In this document: piece after piece, positions 9,219 through 18,403 of the stretch
Layout of the letters: each line of letters begins with the position of its first letter
How positions within the stretch are numbered: the stretch's first letter is position 1
From: Achromobacter xylosoxidans
Lineage (GTDB): Bacteria; Pseudomonadota; Gammaproteobacteria; Burkholderiales; Burkholderiaceae_B
Length of the DNA: 64,000 nt
Assembly: GCF_002192695.1 (NCBI RefSeq)
Contig: NZ_MTLG01000001.1
Span: 1 to 64,000 of the forward strand
Reading direction: 5' to 3'
Position numbers and translations under genes: made by a program
The notes under the pieces: model-generated
Databases searched by the model: none
Seen by the model: the letters and a program-made list of their open reading frames with translations, nothing else
What the model was told of the DNA's origin: nothing

Positions 9219-11987
9219 ATGAGCCACAGTGCGAGTGCGCAGCCCACGACCGTTGCAAGCGTCCGTCAGGTGCGCTTGCGTTACGGCGACGTCATCGCCC
9301 TGGATGGCATCGATCTGGACATTCCCGCCGGACGGATGGTCGGCCTGATCGGCCCCGACGGCGTGGGCAAATCCAGTCTGCTCTCATTGCTGGCGGGTGT
9401 GCGCATCATCCAGGAGGGCACGGTCGAGGTGCTGGGTGGCGACATGGCCAGCAAGGCCCATCGCAATAAAGTGTGCCCGCGCATCGCCTACATGCCGCAG
9501 GGACTGGGCAAAAACCTGTATCCGACGCTCTCGGTCGAGGAGAATCTGCAGTTCTTCGCGCGCCTGTTCGGTCATGGCGCCGCAGAGCGCCGCCAGCGGA
9601 TCGATGAGCTCACCCAGGCCACTGGCCTGTTCAAATTCCTGGAGCGCCCGGCAGGCAAGCTGTCCGGGGGCATGAAGCAAAAACTCGGCCTGTGCTGCGC
9701 GCTGATTCATGACCCGGATTTTCTGATTCTCGATGAGCCGACGACTGGCGTGGACCCGCTGGCGCGCGCGCAGTTCTGGGATCTGATTGACCGTATTCGC
9801 GCCGATCGCCCCGGCATGAGCGTGATTGTGGCCACGGCCTACATGGATGAGGCCCAGCGCTTCGACTGGCTGGCCGCCATCGACGACGGCAAGGTCCTCG
9901 CCACCGGCACGCCGAAGGAATTGCTGGCAAGAACAGGCAGCCCGAACCTGGAAGAGGCATTCATCCGCCTGCTCCCGGAAGAGAAAAAGCGCGGACACCA
10001 AGCGGTAGTCATTCCCCCCTTGTCGGATGGCGGCGCGGACGATATCGCCATCGAGGCCGAGGGGCTGACCATGCGCTTTGGCGACTTCGTTGCCGTCGAT
10101 AGCGTGTCCTTCCGCATCCGGCGCGGTGAAATCTTCGGCTTCCTCGGCTCCAACGGGTGCGGCAAGTCCACGACGATGAAGATGCTTACCGGCCTGTTGC
10201 CGGCGAGCGAGGGTCGGGCCTGGCTGTTCGGCCATGAAGTGAACCCGCATGATCTGGGCACCCGCCGCCGCGTCGGCTACATGTCCCAAGCGTTCTCGCT
10301 CTACAGCGAAATCACGGTACGCCAGAACCTGGAGTTGCACGCCAAGCTCTTCAGTGTGTCCCCGGAGGACATTCCTGCTCGCGTCGATGAGATGGTGGAG
10401 CGCTTCGGGCTGGTGGACGTCATCGACAGCCTGCCGGCCAGTCTGCCTCTGGGCATACGCCAACGCCTGTCGCTGGCGGTCGCCATGGTGCACAAGCCAG
10501 AACTGCTGATTCTGGACGAACCGACTTCGGGCGTCGACCCGGTGGCGCGCGATGCGTTCTGGCGACTGCTCATCGAGCTGTCGCGGCGTGACCGGGTGAC
10601 GGTCTTCATTTCCACCCACTTCATGAACGAGGCAGAGCGCTGCGACCGCATGTCGATGATGCATGCGGGCAAGGTGCTCGACAGCGACGTGCCCGCCAGA
10701 CTGGTCGAGAAGCGCGGCGCCAAAACCCTTGAAGAGGCCTTCATCGGCTACCTCGTCGAAGCCGAGGGCGGCACGGCGGCGCCGGCCAGCCAGCCCGGGG
10801 CCGCCGATCACGAGGAGCAACCATCGGCGGCGCCCGCTGAACACGGCGGGCACGGCTCTGGCGGTTTCAGTCTGCAGCGAATGTTCAGCTATCTGTGGCG
10901 CGAGACGCTGGAATTGCAGCGGGACCCGGTACGCGCCACGCTGGCGCTGGGCGGTTCGCTGCTGCTGATGTTCGTGATCGGCTTCGGCATCACCATGGAC
11001 GTCGAGGACCTGAGCTATGCGGTGCTCGATCGCGACCAGACCACGCTTAGCCAGAACTACACGCTGAACTTGGCCGGATCGCGCTACTTCACCGAGCACG
11101 CGCCGATCATCGACTACGAGGACCTTGATCGACGCATGCGCAACGGCGAACTGTCGCTGGCCATTGAGATCCCCCCTGGCTTCTCTCGCGATGTGTTGCG
11201 AGGCCAGAACGTGCAGATAGGTGCCTGGATCGACGGCGCCATGCCGCAACGCGCGGAAACCGTCCAGGGCTACGTTCAGGGCATGCACCAGCACTGGCTG
11301 CTCGTACAGGCCAGCGAACGCAGCGGTGCCAGCGCCGCAGGAAATGCGAGCGTCGAGACACGCTTTCGCTACAACCCCGATGTCAAGAGCCTGCCGGCCA
11401 TGGTGCCGGGGGTGATTCCCCTGTTGCTGCTCATGCTGCCGGCGATGCTGACCGCGCTGGCGGTGGTGCGCGAGAAGGAGACAGGCTCGATTACCAATCT
11501 GTACGTGACGCCGGTCACGCGCATCGAGTTCCTGCTTGGCAAGCAACTGCCCTATGTCGGTCTGGCCATGGTGAACTTCCTGCTGATGAGCCTGCTCGCG
11601 GTCACCGTCTTCGGTGTGCCGGTCACGGGCAGCTTCTTCACCCTGTCGCTGGCCGCGCTGATCTTCTCCTTCGCCGCGACAGGCATGGGGCTGCTGGCCT
11701 CGGCCGTCACGCGCAGCCAGATCGCCGCCATGTTCTTTGCCATGATCGGCACCATCATTCCGGCCACCCAGTTCGCCGGCCTGAGGGATCCCGTGTCCTC
11801 GCTTGAAGGCTCCAGCAAGTTCATCGGCGAGATCTACCCCGCCACGCACATGATCTCCATCAGCCGTGGCGTGTTCAACAAATCACTCGGCCTGGCCGAC
11901 CTGACGGGGCCGCTGTGGTCGATGCTCATTTCGGTTCCGGTCATTCTCGGCGTGGCTGTTTTGCTACTCAAGAAGCAGGAGCGTTGA
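9219..11987 (+). CDS. RbbA-like ABC exporter: two ATPase domains fused to a permease
   Basis: The protein has 922 residues. Two full ABC ATPases are in tandem: Walker [10 protein letters not shown] near residue 45 with signature LSGGMKQKL and [12 protein letters not shown], then Walker [10 protein letters not shown] near residue 310 with a degenerate signature LPLGIRQRL and [14 protein letters not shown]-terminal ABC-2 permease domain (from about residue 570) has an extracytoplasmic loop and six membrane segments. Order and size match E. coli RbbA (YhiH), and its neighbours match YhiI and YhhJ. E. coli RbbA is reported to associate with ribosomes; whether this copy does so is unknown. The second signature lacks the canonical SGG, so the two sites may be asymmetric. 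Confidence 0.9.
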   Translation: MSHSASAQPTTVASVRQVRLRYGDVIALDGIDLDIPAGRMVGLIGPDGVGKSSLLSLLAGVRIIQEGTVEVLGGDMASKAHRNKVCPRIAYMPQGLGKNLYPTLSVEENLQFFARLFGHGAAERRQRIDELTQATGLFKFLERPAGKLSGGMKQKLGLCCALIHDPDFLILDEPTTGVDPLARAQFWDLIDRIRADRPGMSVIVATAYMDEAQRFDWLAAIDDGKVLATGTPKELLARTGSPNLEEAFIRLLPEEKKRGHQAVVIPPLSDGGADDIAIEAEGLTMRFGDFVAVDSVSFRIRRGEIFGFLGSNGCGKSTTMKMLTGLLPASEGRAWLFGHEVNPHDLGTRRRVGYMSQAFSLYSEITVRQNLELHAKLFSVSPEDIPARVDEMVERFGLVDVIDSLPASLPLGIRQRLSLAVAMVHKPELLILDEPTSGVDPVARDAFWRLLIELSRRDRVTVFISTHFMNEAERCDRMSMMHAGKVLDSDVPARLVEKRGAKTLEEAFIGYLVEAEGGTAAPASQPGAADHEEQPSAAPAEHGGHGSGGFSLQRMFSYLWRETLELQRDPVRATLALGGSLLLMFVIGFGITMDVEDLSYAVLDRDQTTLSQNYTLNLAGSRYFTEHAPIIDYEDLDRRMRNGELSLAIEIPPGFSRDVLRGQNVQIGAWIDGAMPQRAETVQGYVQGMHQHWLLVQASERSGASAAGNASVETRFRYNPDVKSLPAMVPGVIPLLLLMLPAMLTALAVVREKETGSITNLYVTPVTRIEFLLGKQLPYVGLAMVNFLLMSLLAVTVFGVPVTGSFFTLSLAALIFSFAATGMGLLASAVTRSQIAAMFFAMIGTIIPATQFAGLRDPVSSLEGSSKFIGEIYPATHMISISRGVFNKSLGLADLTGPLWSMLISVPVILGVAVLLLKKQER

Positions 11988-11988
11988 G

Positions 11989-13119
11989 ATGCGCAGAAGA
12001 AACCTGGCCAACATCTACGACCTTGGTGTCAAGGAGCTGTGGAGTCTTTGGCGCGATCCGATGATGCTTGTGCTCATCGTCTATGTGTTCACCGCGTCGG
12101 TCTACACCAAGGCCACGTCCATGCCGGAGACGCTGCACAACGCGCCCATCGCCATCGTCGACGAGGATAATTCGGCGCTGTCCCAGCGGGTTGCCTCGGC
12201 CTTCTACCCCCCGCAGTTCACGCCACCGGCCATGATCGACTATGGGGACGTGGACCCGGGCATGGACGCGGGGCTGTACACCTTCGCTCTGGTCATTCCG
12301 CCCAACTTCCAGCGCGACGTGCTGGCGGGGCGATCGCCTGCCGTGCAGCTCAATGTCGACGCCACCCGCATGAGCCAGGCCTTCACCGGCAGTGGCTATA
12401 TCCAGCAGATCTTCACCGGCGAAGTCAATGAGTTCGTCAAGCGTTACCGCGGCACCGACGCGCCACCCGTGGATCTGGCATTGCGCGCACGCTTCAACCC
12501 GGCACTGGACAAGGCCTGGTTCGGCTCGGTGGTGCAGATCATCAACCACATCACGCTGTTGTCCATCATCCTGACCGGCGCAGCGCTGATCCGGGAGCGC
12601 GAGCACGGCACCATCGAGCACCTGCTGGTGATGCCGGTTACACCCGCGCAGATCATGCTCTCCAAGGTCTGGTCGATGGCCCTGGTCGTGCTGATCGCCT
12701 CCTTCCTGTCCCTCAACCTCATGGTGCGCGGCATCCTGGGCGTGCCCATCGAGGGCTCCATTGTGTTGTTCTTCGCCGGCGCGGCCCTCAGCCTGTTCGC
12801 CACCACCTCCATGGGCATATTCATCGCCACGCTGGCGCGCAACATGCCGCAGTTCGGCATGCTGATGATGCTGACCATCATGCCGCTCCAGATGCTATCC
12901 GGCGGCGACACGCCCCGCGAAAGCATGCCCGAGATCGTGCAGAACATCATGCTGATCGCACCCACCACCCATTTCGTGGAACTGAGCCAGGCCATCCTTT
13001 ACCGGGACGCGGGCCTGGAGACGGTATGGCAGCCGTTCCTGGCGCTGGCCCTGATCGGCACGGTGCTGTTTTTCCTGTCGTTGGCACGCTTTCGCAAAAC
13101 GATCGGCCAGATGGCCTGA
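11989..13119 (+). CDS. ABC-2 type permease (YhhJ-like)
   Basis: The 376-residue protein has an N-terminal membrane segment, a large periplasmic domain (NAPIAIVDEDNSALSQRVASAF) and five C-terminal membrane segments including LIREREHGTIEHLLVMPVTPAQIMLSK. That segment contains the EREHGT element conserved in ABC-2 permeases. It starts one base after the RbbA-like gene ends. It presumably pairs with the permease half of that protein to form the membrane channel. It is the last gene of the exporter; the PHA genes begin 47 bp later in the same direction and may be read through. Confidence 0.9.
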   Translation: MRRRNLANIYDLGVKELWSLWRDPMMLVLIVYVFTASVYTKATSMPETLHNAPIAIVDEDNSALSQRVASAFYPPQFTPPAMIDYGDVDPGMDAGLYTFALVIPPNFQRDVLAGRSPAVQLNVDATRMSQAFTGSGYIQQIFTGEVNEFVKRYRGTDAPPVDLALRARFNPALDKAWFGSVVQIINHITLLSIILTGAALIREREHGTIEHLLVMPVTPAQIMLSKVWSMALVVLIASFLSLNLMVRGILGVPIEGSIVLFFAGAALSLFATTSMGIFIATLARNMPQFGMLMMLTIMPLQMLSGGDTPRESMPEIVQNIMLIAPTTHFVELSQAILYRDAGLETVWQPFLALALIGTVLFFLSLARFRKTIGQMA

Positions 13120-13166
13120 TCGTTTGATCGCCCGAGTGGGCACTCAACCCAGTAAGGAGTTTGACC

Positions 13167-13628
13167 ATGAGCAATGAAACCATCCCTCTCAACCTGTTCA
13201 AGGCGAACCTGGAACTGCAGTTGCGCCTCCAGCGCCTGGTGCAGGAAAACGGCCAGCAATGGTTGGAGAACGCCACGCGCGCAGGCAAAGACGGCATTGC
13301 CGAGTCCGGCGCAGAAATCGAAAACCTGCTCAAGGCCAAGAACTGGCAGGAACTGGCCACGCTGCCCGCACAAGCCTTCTGGCGTCAGTTCCAGTACCAC
13401 GTGGGCGGCGCGCAGGCGCTGACACAAGTCGCGATCAAAAACCAGACAACCTTCACCCAAGGCCTGCAAATAGCTATTCAAGACTGGCAGAAATCGGTTA
13501 CGCAGGCCGTAGGCCAGGGCGATGCGGTACTCCCGTTCCAGGATATCTTCAAACAGTGGGGAGCCGTGTGGGCCTCGGCGCAGGATAAGGAGGCACCGGG
13601 CAAGACCGGTGGCCGCAATGCCGGCTGA
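13167..13628 (+). CDS. Phasin family protein
   Basis: The 153-residue protein starts at ATG 13167, seven bases after AAGGAG. It is amphipathic, largely helical and cysteine-free, with phasin_2-type segments such as LFKANLELQLRLQRLVQENGQQWL and AFWRQFQYHVGGAQALTQVAIKNQT. Phasins coat polyhydroxyalkanoate granules and control their size and number. The assignment is supported by the overlapping phaB-like reductase and by phaC downstream. The ATG of the reductase lies inside its last codons (11-bp overlap), implying coupled translation. Confidence 0.85.
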   Translation: MSNETIPLNLFKANLELQLRLQRLVQENGQQWLENATRAGKDGIAESGAEIENLLKAKNWQELATLPAQAFWRQFQYHVGGAQALTQVAIKNQTTFTQGLQIAIQDWQKSVTQAVGQGDAVLPFQDIFKQWGAVWASAQDKEAPGKTGGRNAG

Positions 13629-14364
13629 ACAACGTACCGCCCTGGTCACGGGCGGCAACGGTGGCTTGGGCGAGGCCATCGCACGAGCCTTACACGATGT
13701 TGGCCATACCGTGCTCGTCGTCCACTCGCCAGGCAATGCCAGCATCGGCGCGTGGTTGGAAGCCCAGACGGACGAAGGCTACAACTTCATCGCCTACGGC
13801 GCGGATGTGGCCGACCATGCCTCCTGCCAGGAGTTGGCCGGCCTCATTCAAGCAGACGGTTACCACATCGACATTCTGGTCAACAACGCGGGCATCACGC
13901 GCGATGCTACGTTCCGCAAGCTGAGCTACGCCGATTGGGATGCGGTCCTGCGCGTCAATCTCGACTCCGTTTTCAACGTCACCCGGCCATTCATCGACGG
14001 CATGCTCGAACGCGGCTGGGGCAGGATCGTCAACATCGCCTCCATCAACGGCTCCAAGGGGCAGTTCGGCCAGACCAACTACTCCGCCGCAAAGGCCGGC
14101 ATGCATGGCTTCACTAAAGCCCTTGCGCAGGAGGTGGCGCGCAAGGGCGTGACGGTCAACACCGTCTCGCCGGGGTATCTGGATACGAAGATGGTGACGA
14201 GCATGTCGGAAGAAGTGGTCAAGCAAGTGATTGCCGGTATTCCCGTGGGTCGTCTGGGACGGCCTGAGGAAATCGCTGCACTGGTTGCATTCATCGTCAG
14301 TGAATCTGCGGGGTTCATGACCGGCAGCAATGTATCGATGAACGGTGGCCAGCATATGTACTGA
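13618..14364 (+). CDS. phaB: Acetoacetyl-CoA reductase (PhaB-type SDR)
   Basis: The 248-residue protein, starting at ATG 13618 inside the phasin gene, is a classical short-chain dehydrogenase. It has TGGNGGLGEAI (cofactor loop), NNAGITRDATFRK, and Ser plus YSAAKAGMHGFTKALAQE as the catalytic segment. NNAGITRD, the MDG/INGSKGQFGQTNYSAAKAG region and the ending GGQHMY are characteristic of NADPH-dependent acetoacetyl-CoA reductases. The enzyme makes (R)-3-hydroxybutyryl-CoA, the monomer for PhaC. The close relative FabG cannot be excluded by sequence alone, but phasin and synthase neighbours favour PhaB. Confidence 0.85.
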   Translation: MPAEQRTALVTGGNGGLGEAIARALHDVGHTVLVVHSPGNASIGAWLEAQTDEGYNFIAYGADVADHASCQELAGLIQADGYHIDILVNNAGITRDATFRKLSYADWDAVLRVNLDSVFNVTRPFIDGMLERGWGRIVNIASINGSKGQFGQTNYSAAKAGMHGFTKALAQEVARKGVTVNTVSPGYLDTKMVTSMSEEVVKQVIAGIPVGRLGRPEEIAALVAFIVSESAGFMTGSNVSMNGGQHMY

Positions 14365-14449
14365 GTGAGGAAGGGCCAGCAAGACGATGTGCCTGCGGCC
14401 CCTTGCCATTCAATTTTTCAGTTTCATCACAGAAGGAGTGCCCATCGCC

Positions 14450-16939
14450 ATGAATCGAGACACCACGACATCACCAGCGGCCGATTGGGGGCAGTTGCTG
14501 TGGGACCCGTTGCGACTATCGGCGATGGCAACCGAGTATGCAGTGGATGCCTGGCAGCGATCCATTCTGTATGCCGACGTTCGCCGCCAACGCGGCAACC
14601 AGTACCTGGAGCATTTGCAGGAGCAGACGCCGAACGTACTCGACTTCGCCTCCGAGGTCATCATGTCCGGGCTGGACCTTCCGCAGCCGGTCAACTATGG
14701 CCTCGTACGCATCCTGCCGCCAGCCGACGCGCCGGCCGATCCCAAGAAGCGGCCGTTCGTGGTGGTCGATCCCCGCGCGGGCCACGGCCCAGGCATTGGC
14801 GGCTTCAAACCCGATAGTGAGGTCGGCGCGGCCCTCAAGGCTGGTCATCCCTGCTACTTCGTTGGCTTTCTGCCCGATCCCGTTCCCGGCCAGACCGTCG
14901 AGGACGTCATGCGCGCCGAAGCGGCCTTCGTGCGCAGGGTCGGCGAGCTGCACCCCGGCAGCCGCGGCAAGCCCGCTGTCATCGGCAATTGCCAGGCGGG
15001 CTGGCAGATTCTGATGGCAGCCGCTGTCTGGCCCGAGCTGTTCGGGCCGATCATCGTAGCCGGCGCGCCGCTGTCCTACTGGGCCGGTGATAACCCGATG
15101 CGCTACGCGGGCGGCCTCACTGGCGGTAGCTGGTTGACGGCATTGACCAGCGATCTGGGCGCCGGCCGGTTCGACGGTGCCTGGCTGGTACAGAACTTTG
15201 AAAACCTGGACCCGGCCAATACGCTTTGGAGCAAACAGTACAACCTGTACGCCAATGTCGACACGGAAGGCCCGCGCTACTTGCAGTTCGAAAAGTACTG
15301 GGGCGGCCACGTCTTCCTGAATGACGTGGAGATGCAGTACATCGTCGATAACCTGTTCATCGGCAACAAGCTGAGCACCGCCCAACTGATGACATCCGAT
15401 GGCGTGCGCATCGACCTGCGCAATATTCGCTCGCCGATCGTGGTGTTCTGCTCCTATGGGGACAACATCACCCCGCCGCCCCAGGCCCTGGGCTGGATCA
15501 CCGACCTGTACCGCAACGACCTGGACGTGCTGGGACATGACCAGACCATCGTCTACGCTACCCATGACAGCATCGGACATCTGGGAATCTTCGTCTCCGG
15601 CAGCGTCGGGCGTAAAGAGCACCAAGAGTTCGCCGCCAACATCGACGTCATCGACGTGCTGCCGGCCGGTATCCACCGCATGCTGGTCGATGAAAATCCA
15701 GACGGGTCGCAGGAAGGCGAGCCGACCGGGAACGCCTACCTGACTCGGATCCAGCGCAGCAACATCGATGAAGTCCGTGAGATCGTCCGTCCCGACCCTG
15801 AGAACGATCGCCGGTTCGCCGCCGTTGCGCGGATCTCCGAGGTCAACCTGGCTTGCTACCGCAGCTTCGTGCAGCCATGGATGCGTGCCCTGGTCACGGA
15901 CCAGGGTGCGAAGTGGCTGGAGCCGCTGCATCCGCTGCGCATGGGCTATGAATTGTGGTCTGACAGGCATCCGCTCGCCGCCGCAGTACATGAGGCTGCG
16001 CAACACGTGCGCGACCATCGTCAGCCCGTCTCCGAGGCCAACCCTTTCCTGCAACTGCAGGCGCAGTTTTCCACCGCCGTCGAACAGATGCTGGATCAAT
16101 TCCGTGATTGCCGCGACCAGATCTACGCACAGGCGTTTGACACGCTGTACAGCCTGCCGCTGGTGCAGGCCATGACTGGACAGAGCCTGCACGACGATGC
16201 ACCGCCGCGACCCCGTCCCAGCGAGACGCCCGAGCATCGCCAGTATCTGGCGCAAGAGTTGACACGGCTCGAAGCGGATATTCACAGCGGCGGGCTCGCC
16301 GAAGCCGTCATACGGGCACTGTTCTTCGTGCTCGCGGCGCGTGGCGAGGCCGACGGGCGGCACTTCCGGCACGCAGAGCAACTGGTGCGTCCCCACCTGG
16401 GCAGCGACTTCGACATGCAGGCCTTTCGCCACCTCGTGCGTCGTCAGGCTTTGCTCATGAGGCTCGACAAGGACGCCACGGTGTCCGCCATCCCCGAATT
16501 GCTGAACGACATAGCGCCTGATGAGATCCGCCAGGTGGCGGGAATGATCGTGCAAGTGATTGGCAGCGGCGGTGTGCTGTCCGCACAAGAACAAACCAGG
16601 CTGGAACAGGTTTCTACCTTGTTCGAGCAGGCCGAGCGCCAAGCGCAGGCGGCTTCGGCGCCCGCCGTGATAAGTCCCGCCACTGATACCTCCGCTACGG
16701 TCGTGGACGCGAAGTCGACAACCGCCATGCCACGCTCTGCCAGTGGCACATCCGCTGCGGTCGAGGATGCGAATGCGGCGCCAGCCATGCCGAGCTCCGC
16801 CAGTGACACCTCCGCTCCGGCCATAAACACGACCTCCAAGACATCCTCTCCAAAGCCTAAGGCGCCTCAGAAGAAAACGGCGTCGAAGACGCCAGCCGCG
16901 CCGCGCACAAGTCAAACACGGCGAGGGAAAGACAAATGA
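14450..16939 (+). CDS. DUF3141 protein, PHA-synthase-like alpha/beta hydrolase with basic tail
   Basis: The protein has 829 residues. ATG 14450 is preferred because AAGGAG lies 11 bases upstream; earlier in-frame starts lack a site. It matches the family annotated DUF3141. The catalytic elbow reads GNCQAG (Cys181), with later Asp338 in YGDNITPPP and His377 in SIGHLGIFVSG. This is a Cys-Asp-His arrangement like that of PhaC rather than the Ser of lipases. A helical middle region follows. The last 100 residues are Ala/Ser-rich with 20-residue repeats and end in a Lys/Pro-rich basic stretch resembling PhaF-type tails. The stop overlaps the next start (ATGA). A granule-linked role is inference. 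Confidence 0.8.
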   Translation: MNRDTTTSPAADWGQLLWDPLRLSAMATEYAVDAWQRSILYADVRRQRGNQYLEHLQEQTPNVLDFASEVIMSGLDLPQPVNYGLVRILPPADAPADPKKRPFVVVDPRAGHGPGIGGFKPDSEVGAALKAGHPCYFVGFLPDPVPGQTVEDVMRAEAAFVRRVGELHPGSRGKPAVIGNCQAGWQILMAAAVWPELFGPIIVAGAPLSYWAGDNPMRYAGGLTGGSWLTALTSDLGAGRFDGAWLVQNFENLDPANTLWSKQYNLYANVDTEGPRYLQFEKYWGGHVFLNDVEMQYIVDNLFIGNKLSTAQLMTSDGVRIDLRNIRSPIVVFCSYGDNITPPPQALGWITDLYRNDLDVLGHDQTIVYATHDSIGHLGIFVSGSVGRKEHQEFAANIDVIDVLPAGIHRMLVDENPDGSQEGEPTGNAYLTRIQRSNIDEVREIVRPDPENDRRFAAVARISEVNLACYRSFVQPWMRALVTDQGAKWLEPLHPLRMGYELWSDRHPLAAAVHEAAQHVRDHRQPVSEANPFLQLQAQFSTAVEQMLDQFRDCRDQIYAQAFDTLYSLPLVQAMTGQSLHDDAPPRPRPSETPEHRQYLAQELTRLEADIHSGGLAEAVIRALFFVLAARGEADGRHFRHAEQLVRPHLGSDFDMQAFRHLVRRQALLMRLDKDATVSAIPELLNDIAPDEIRQVAGMIVQVIGSGGVLSAQEQTRLEQVSTLFEQAERQAQAASAPAVISPATDTSATVVDAKSTTAMPRSASGTSAAVEDANAAPAMPSSASDTSAPAINTTSKTSSPKPKAPQKKTASKTPAAPRTSQTRRGKDK
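16679..16837 (+). repeat. 60-bp tandem repeat in the DUF3141 gene tail
   Basis: Units lie at 16679-16738, 16739-16798 and a partial one at 16799-16837. They encode imperfect copies of a 20-residue Ala/Ser/Thr unit that begins with A-T-D-T-S-A or A-S-G-T-S-A. The repeat keeps the reading frame and forms the linker between the folded protein and its basic C-terminus. Confidence 0.8.
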
Positions 16940-18360
16940 CGACGTCCTCCGCACCGGTCGATGGCGCCGCCGACGCATTGCAGGTTTTGCGCAACCGCAC
17001 CTTCGACGAGATCGCCATTGGCGACAGCGCCAGCCTCGAACGCGCGTTTTCGCCGCAAGACATCCAGATGTTCGCGCTGCAATCGGGCGATGATGTGGAT
17101 CCGGAATCTTCGGTGTCTTCGCCCTCGCGGGACACCACCGAGGCCATTTGTGCAAACGTCCTGATCTCGGCTGTGCTGGGAACACGCCTGCCGGGGCCTG
17201 GAACCCAATATGTCAGCCAGAACCTGCGCTTGCTCGGAGCCGTTCGGCCCGGCGACAGGCTGACCGTGCAGATGCAGGTGAGCAGCAAAGACACGGCCAC
17301 CCATCACGTCACGCTGGACTGCACCTGCACCAGCCAGGAGGGGGTGGCGGTTTTCCAGGGCCAGGTAGAGGTCGTAGCGCCCACTGAGCGCATTGAAAGA
17401 ACGCGCACGGCGTTGCCGGAAATCCACCCGGATGCGCAGGGCCACACAGACCTGCAACGCCTGCTGGCGCACGTCGCGCACTTGCAACCGATTCGGGTGG
17501 CCGTCGCCCATCCCTGCGATGCCCCCAGTCTGTCCGCTGCGCTCGAAGCACGCCACGCGGGGTTGATCGAACCGGTGCTGGTCGGATCACGGGCGCGGCT
17601 GGAAGCAGTCGCCACAGAGGCCGGGCTGGATCTGGCCGACGTCGCCATTGTGGACGTCCCGCACAGCCACGCCGCTGCGCAGCAAGCCGTCGCCTTGGCA
17701 GCCGCAGGTGAAGTCGAAGCCCTGATGAAAGGGAGCCTGCACACCGACGAACTGATGTCCGCGCTGGTTTCGGCAGCAGCGGGGTTGCGCACCAAGCGCC
17801 GGGTCAGCCATTGCTTCCTGTTGCAGACACCGGCCTATCCGCGCCCGTTCATCGTCACCGATGCAGCGATCAATATCGCCCCGACTCTGGAACAGAAGGC
17901 AGACATCATCCGCAACGCCATCGAGCTGGCGCAGGTGATCGGCGTGCGCGAACCCAAGGTCGCAATCCTGGCCGCAGTCGAGACGGTCAGCCCGACGATG
18001 ACGGCCACGCTCGACGCGGCGGCGCTGTGCAAGATGGCCGATCGCGGCCAGATCACTGGCGGCCTGCTCGACGGGCCGTTGGCCTTCGACAACGCGATCT
18101 CCATCGCCGCTGCGCGCACCAAGGGGATCGTCTCCGAGGTCGCCGGGCAGGCCGACATCCTTGTCGTGCCTGACCTGGAGAGCGGCAACATGCTTGCCAA
18201 GCAGTTGATATTCCTGGGCGGCGCAGCCAGCGCCGGAATCGTCCTCGGAGCGAAAGTGCCGGTCATTCTGACCAGCCGCGCCGACTCGCGCGATACACGC
18301 ATCGCCTCATGCGCGATTGCACTGATGCTGGCGCACCACTATCGGCTGTCACCCCCGTGA
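16936..18360 (+). CDS. MaoC-like domain fused to phosphate acetyl/butyryltransferase
   Basis: The 474-residue protein corresponds to the bifunctional enoyl-CoA hydratase/phosphate acetyltransferase family. Residues 20-155 are a MaoC/hot-dog domain (NRTFDEIAIGD, LGTRLPGPGTQYVSQ). Residues 170-474 are a Pta/Ptb domain (HPCDAPSLSAALEA, ALMKGSLHTDELM, TDAAINIAPTLEQKADI, LTSRADSRDTRIASCA). The second half should interconvert acetyl phosphate and acetyl-CoA. In the hydratase half the usual D-x-N-P-x-H motif reads DVDPES, so the catalytic His is replaced by Ser58 and the following region is rearranged; hydration is doubtful. The gene overlaps the DUF3141 gene by four bases. It links phosphoketolase and acetate kinase to the acetyl-CoA pool. 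Confidence 0.85.
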   Translation: MTTSSAPVDGAADALQVLRNRTFDEIAIGDSASLERAFSPQDIQMFALQSGDDVDPESSVSSPSRDTTEAICANVLISAVLGTRLPGPGTQYVSQNLRLLGAVRPGDRLTVQMQVSSKDTATHHVTLDCTCTSQEGVAVFQGQVEVVAPTERIERTRTALPEIHPDAQGHTDLQRLLAHVAHLQPIRVAVAHPCDAPSLSAALEARHAGLIEPVLVGSRARLEAVATEAGLDLADVAIVDVPHSHAAAQQAVALAAAGEVEALMKGSLHTDELMSALVSAAAGLRTKRRVSHCFLLQTPAYPRPFIVTDAAINIAPTLEQKADIIRNAIELAQVIGVREPKVAILAAVETVSPTMTATLDAAALCKMADRGQITGGLLDGPLAFDNAISIAAARTKGIVSEVAGQADILVVPDLESGNMLAKQLIFLGGAASAGIVLGAKVPVILTSRADSRDTRIASCAIALMLAHHYRLSPP

Positions 18361-18403
18361 ATCGACTTATCAGCAACGTATCCACCCCATTGGAGGAAAC
18401 ACT

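Noticed and set aside
9384-11849. A very long open frame (821 codons) on the minus strand opposite the RbbA-like gene
   Set aside because: It mirrors the codon positions of the strongly supported ABC gene, has low-complexity His/Gln/Arg-rich content and matches no family; it results from high GC content.
14516-17185. An 889-codon minus-strand open frame opposite the DUF3141 and MaoC-Pta genes
   Set aside because: It spans two real overlapping genes on the other strand and has no recognisable motif or ribosome site.
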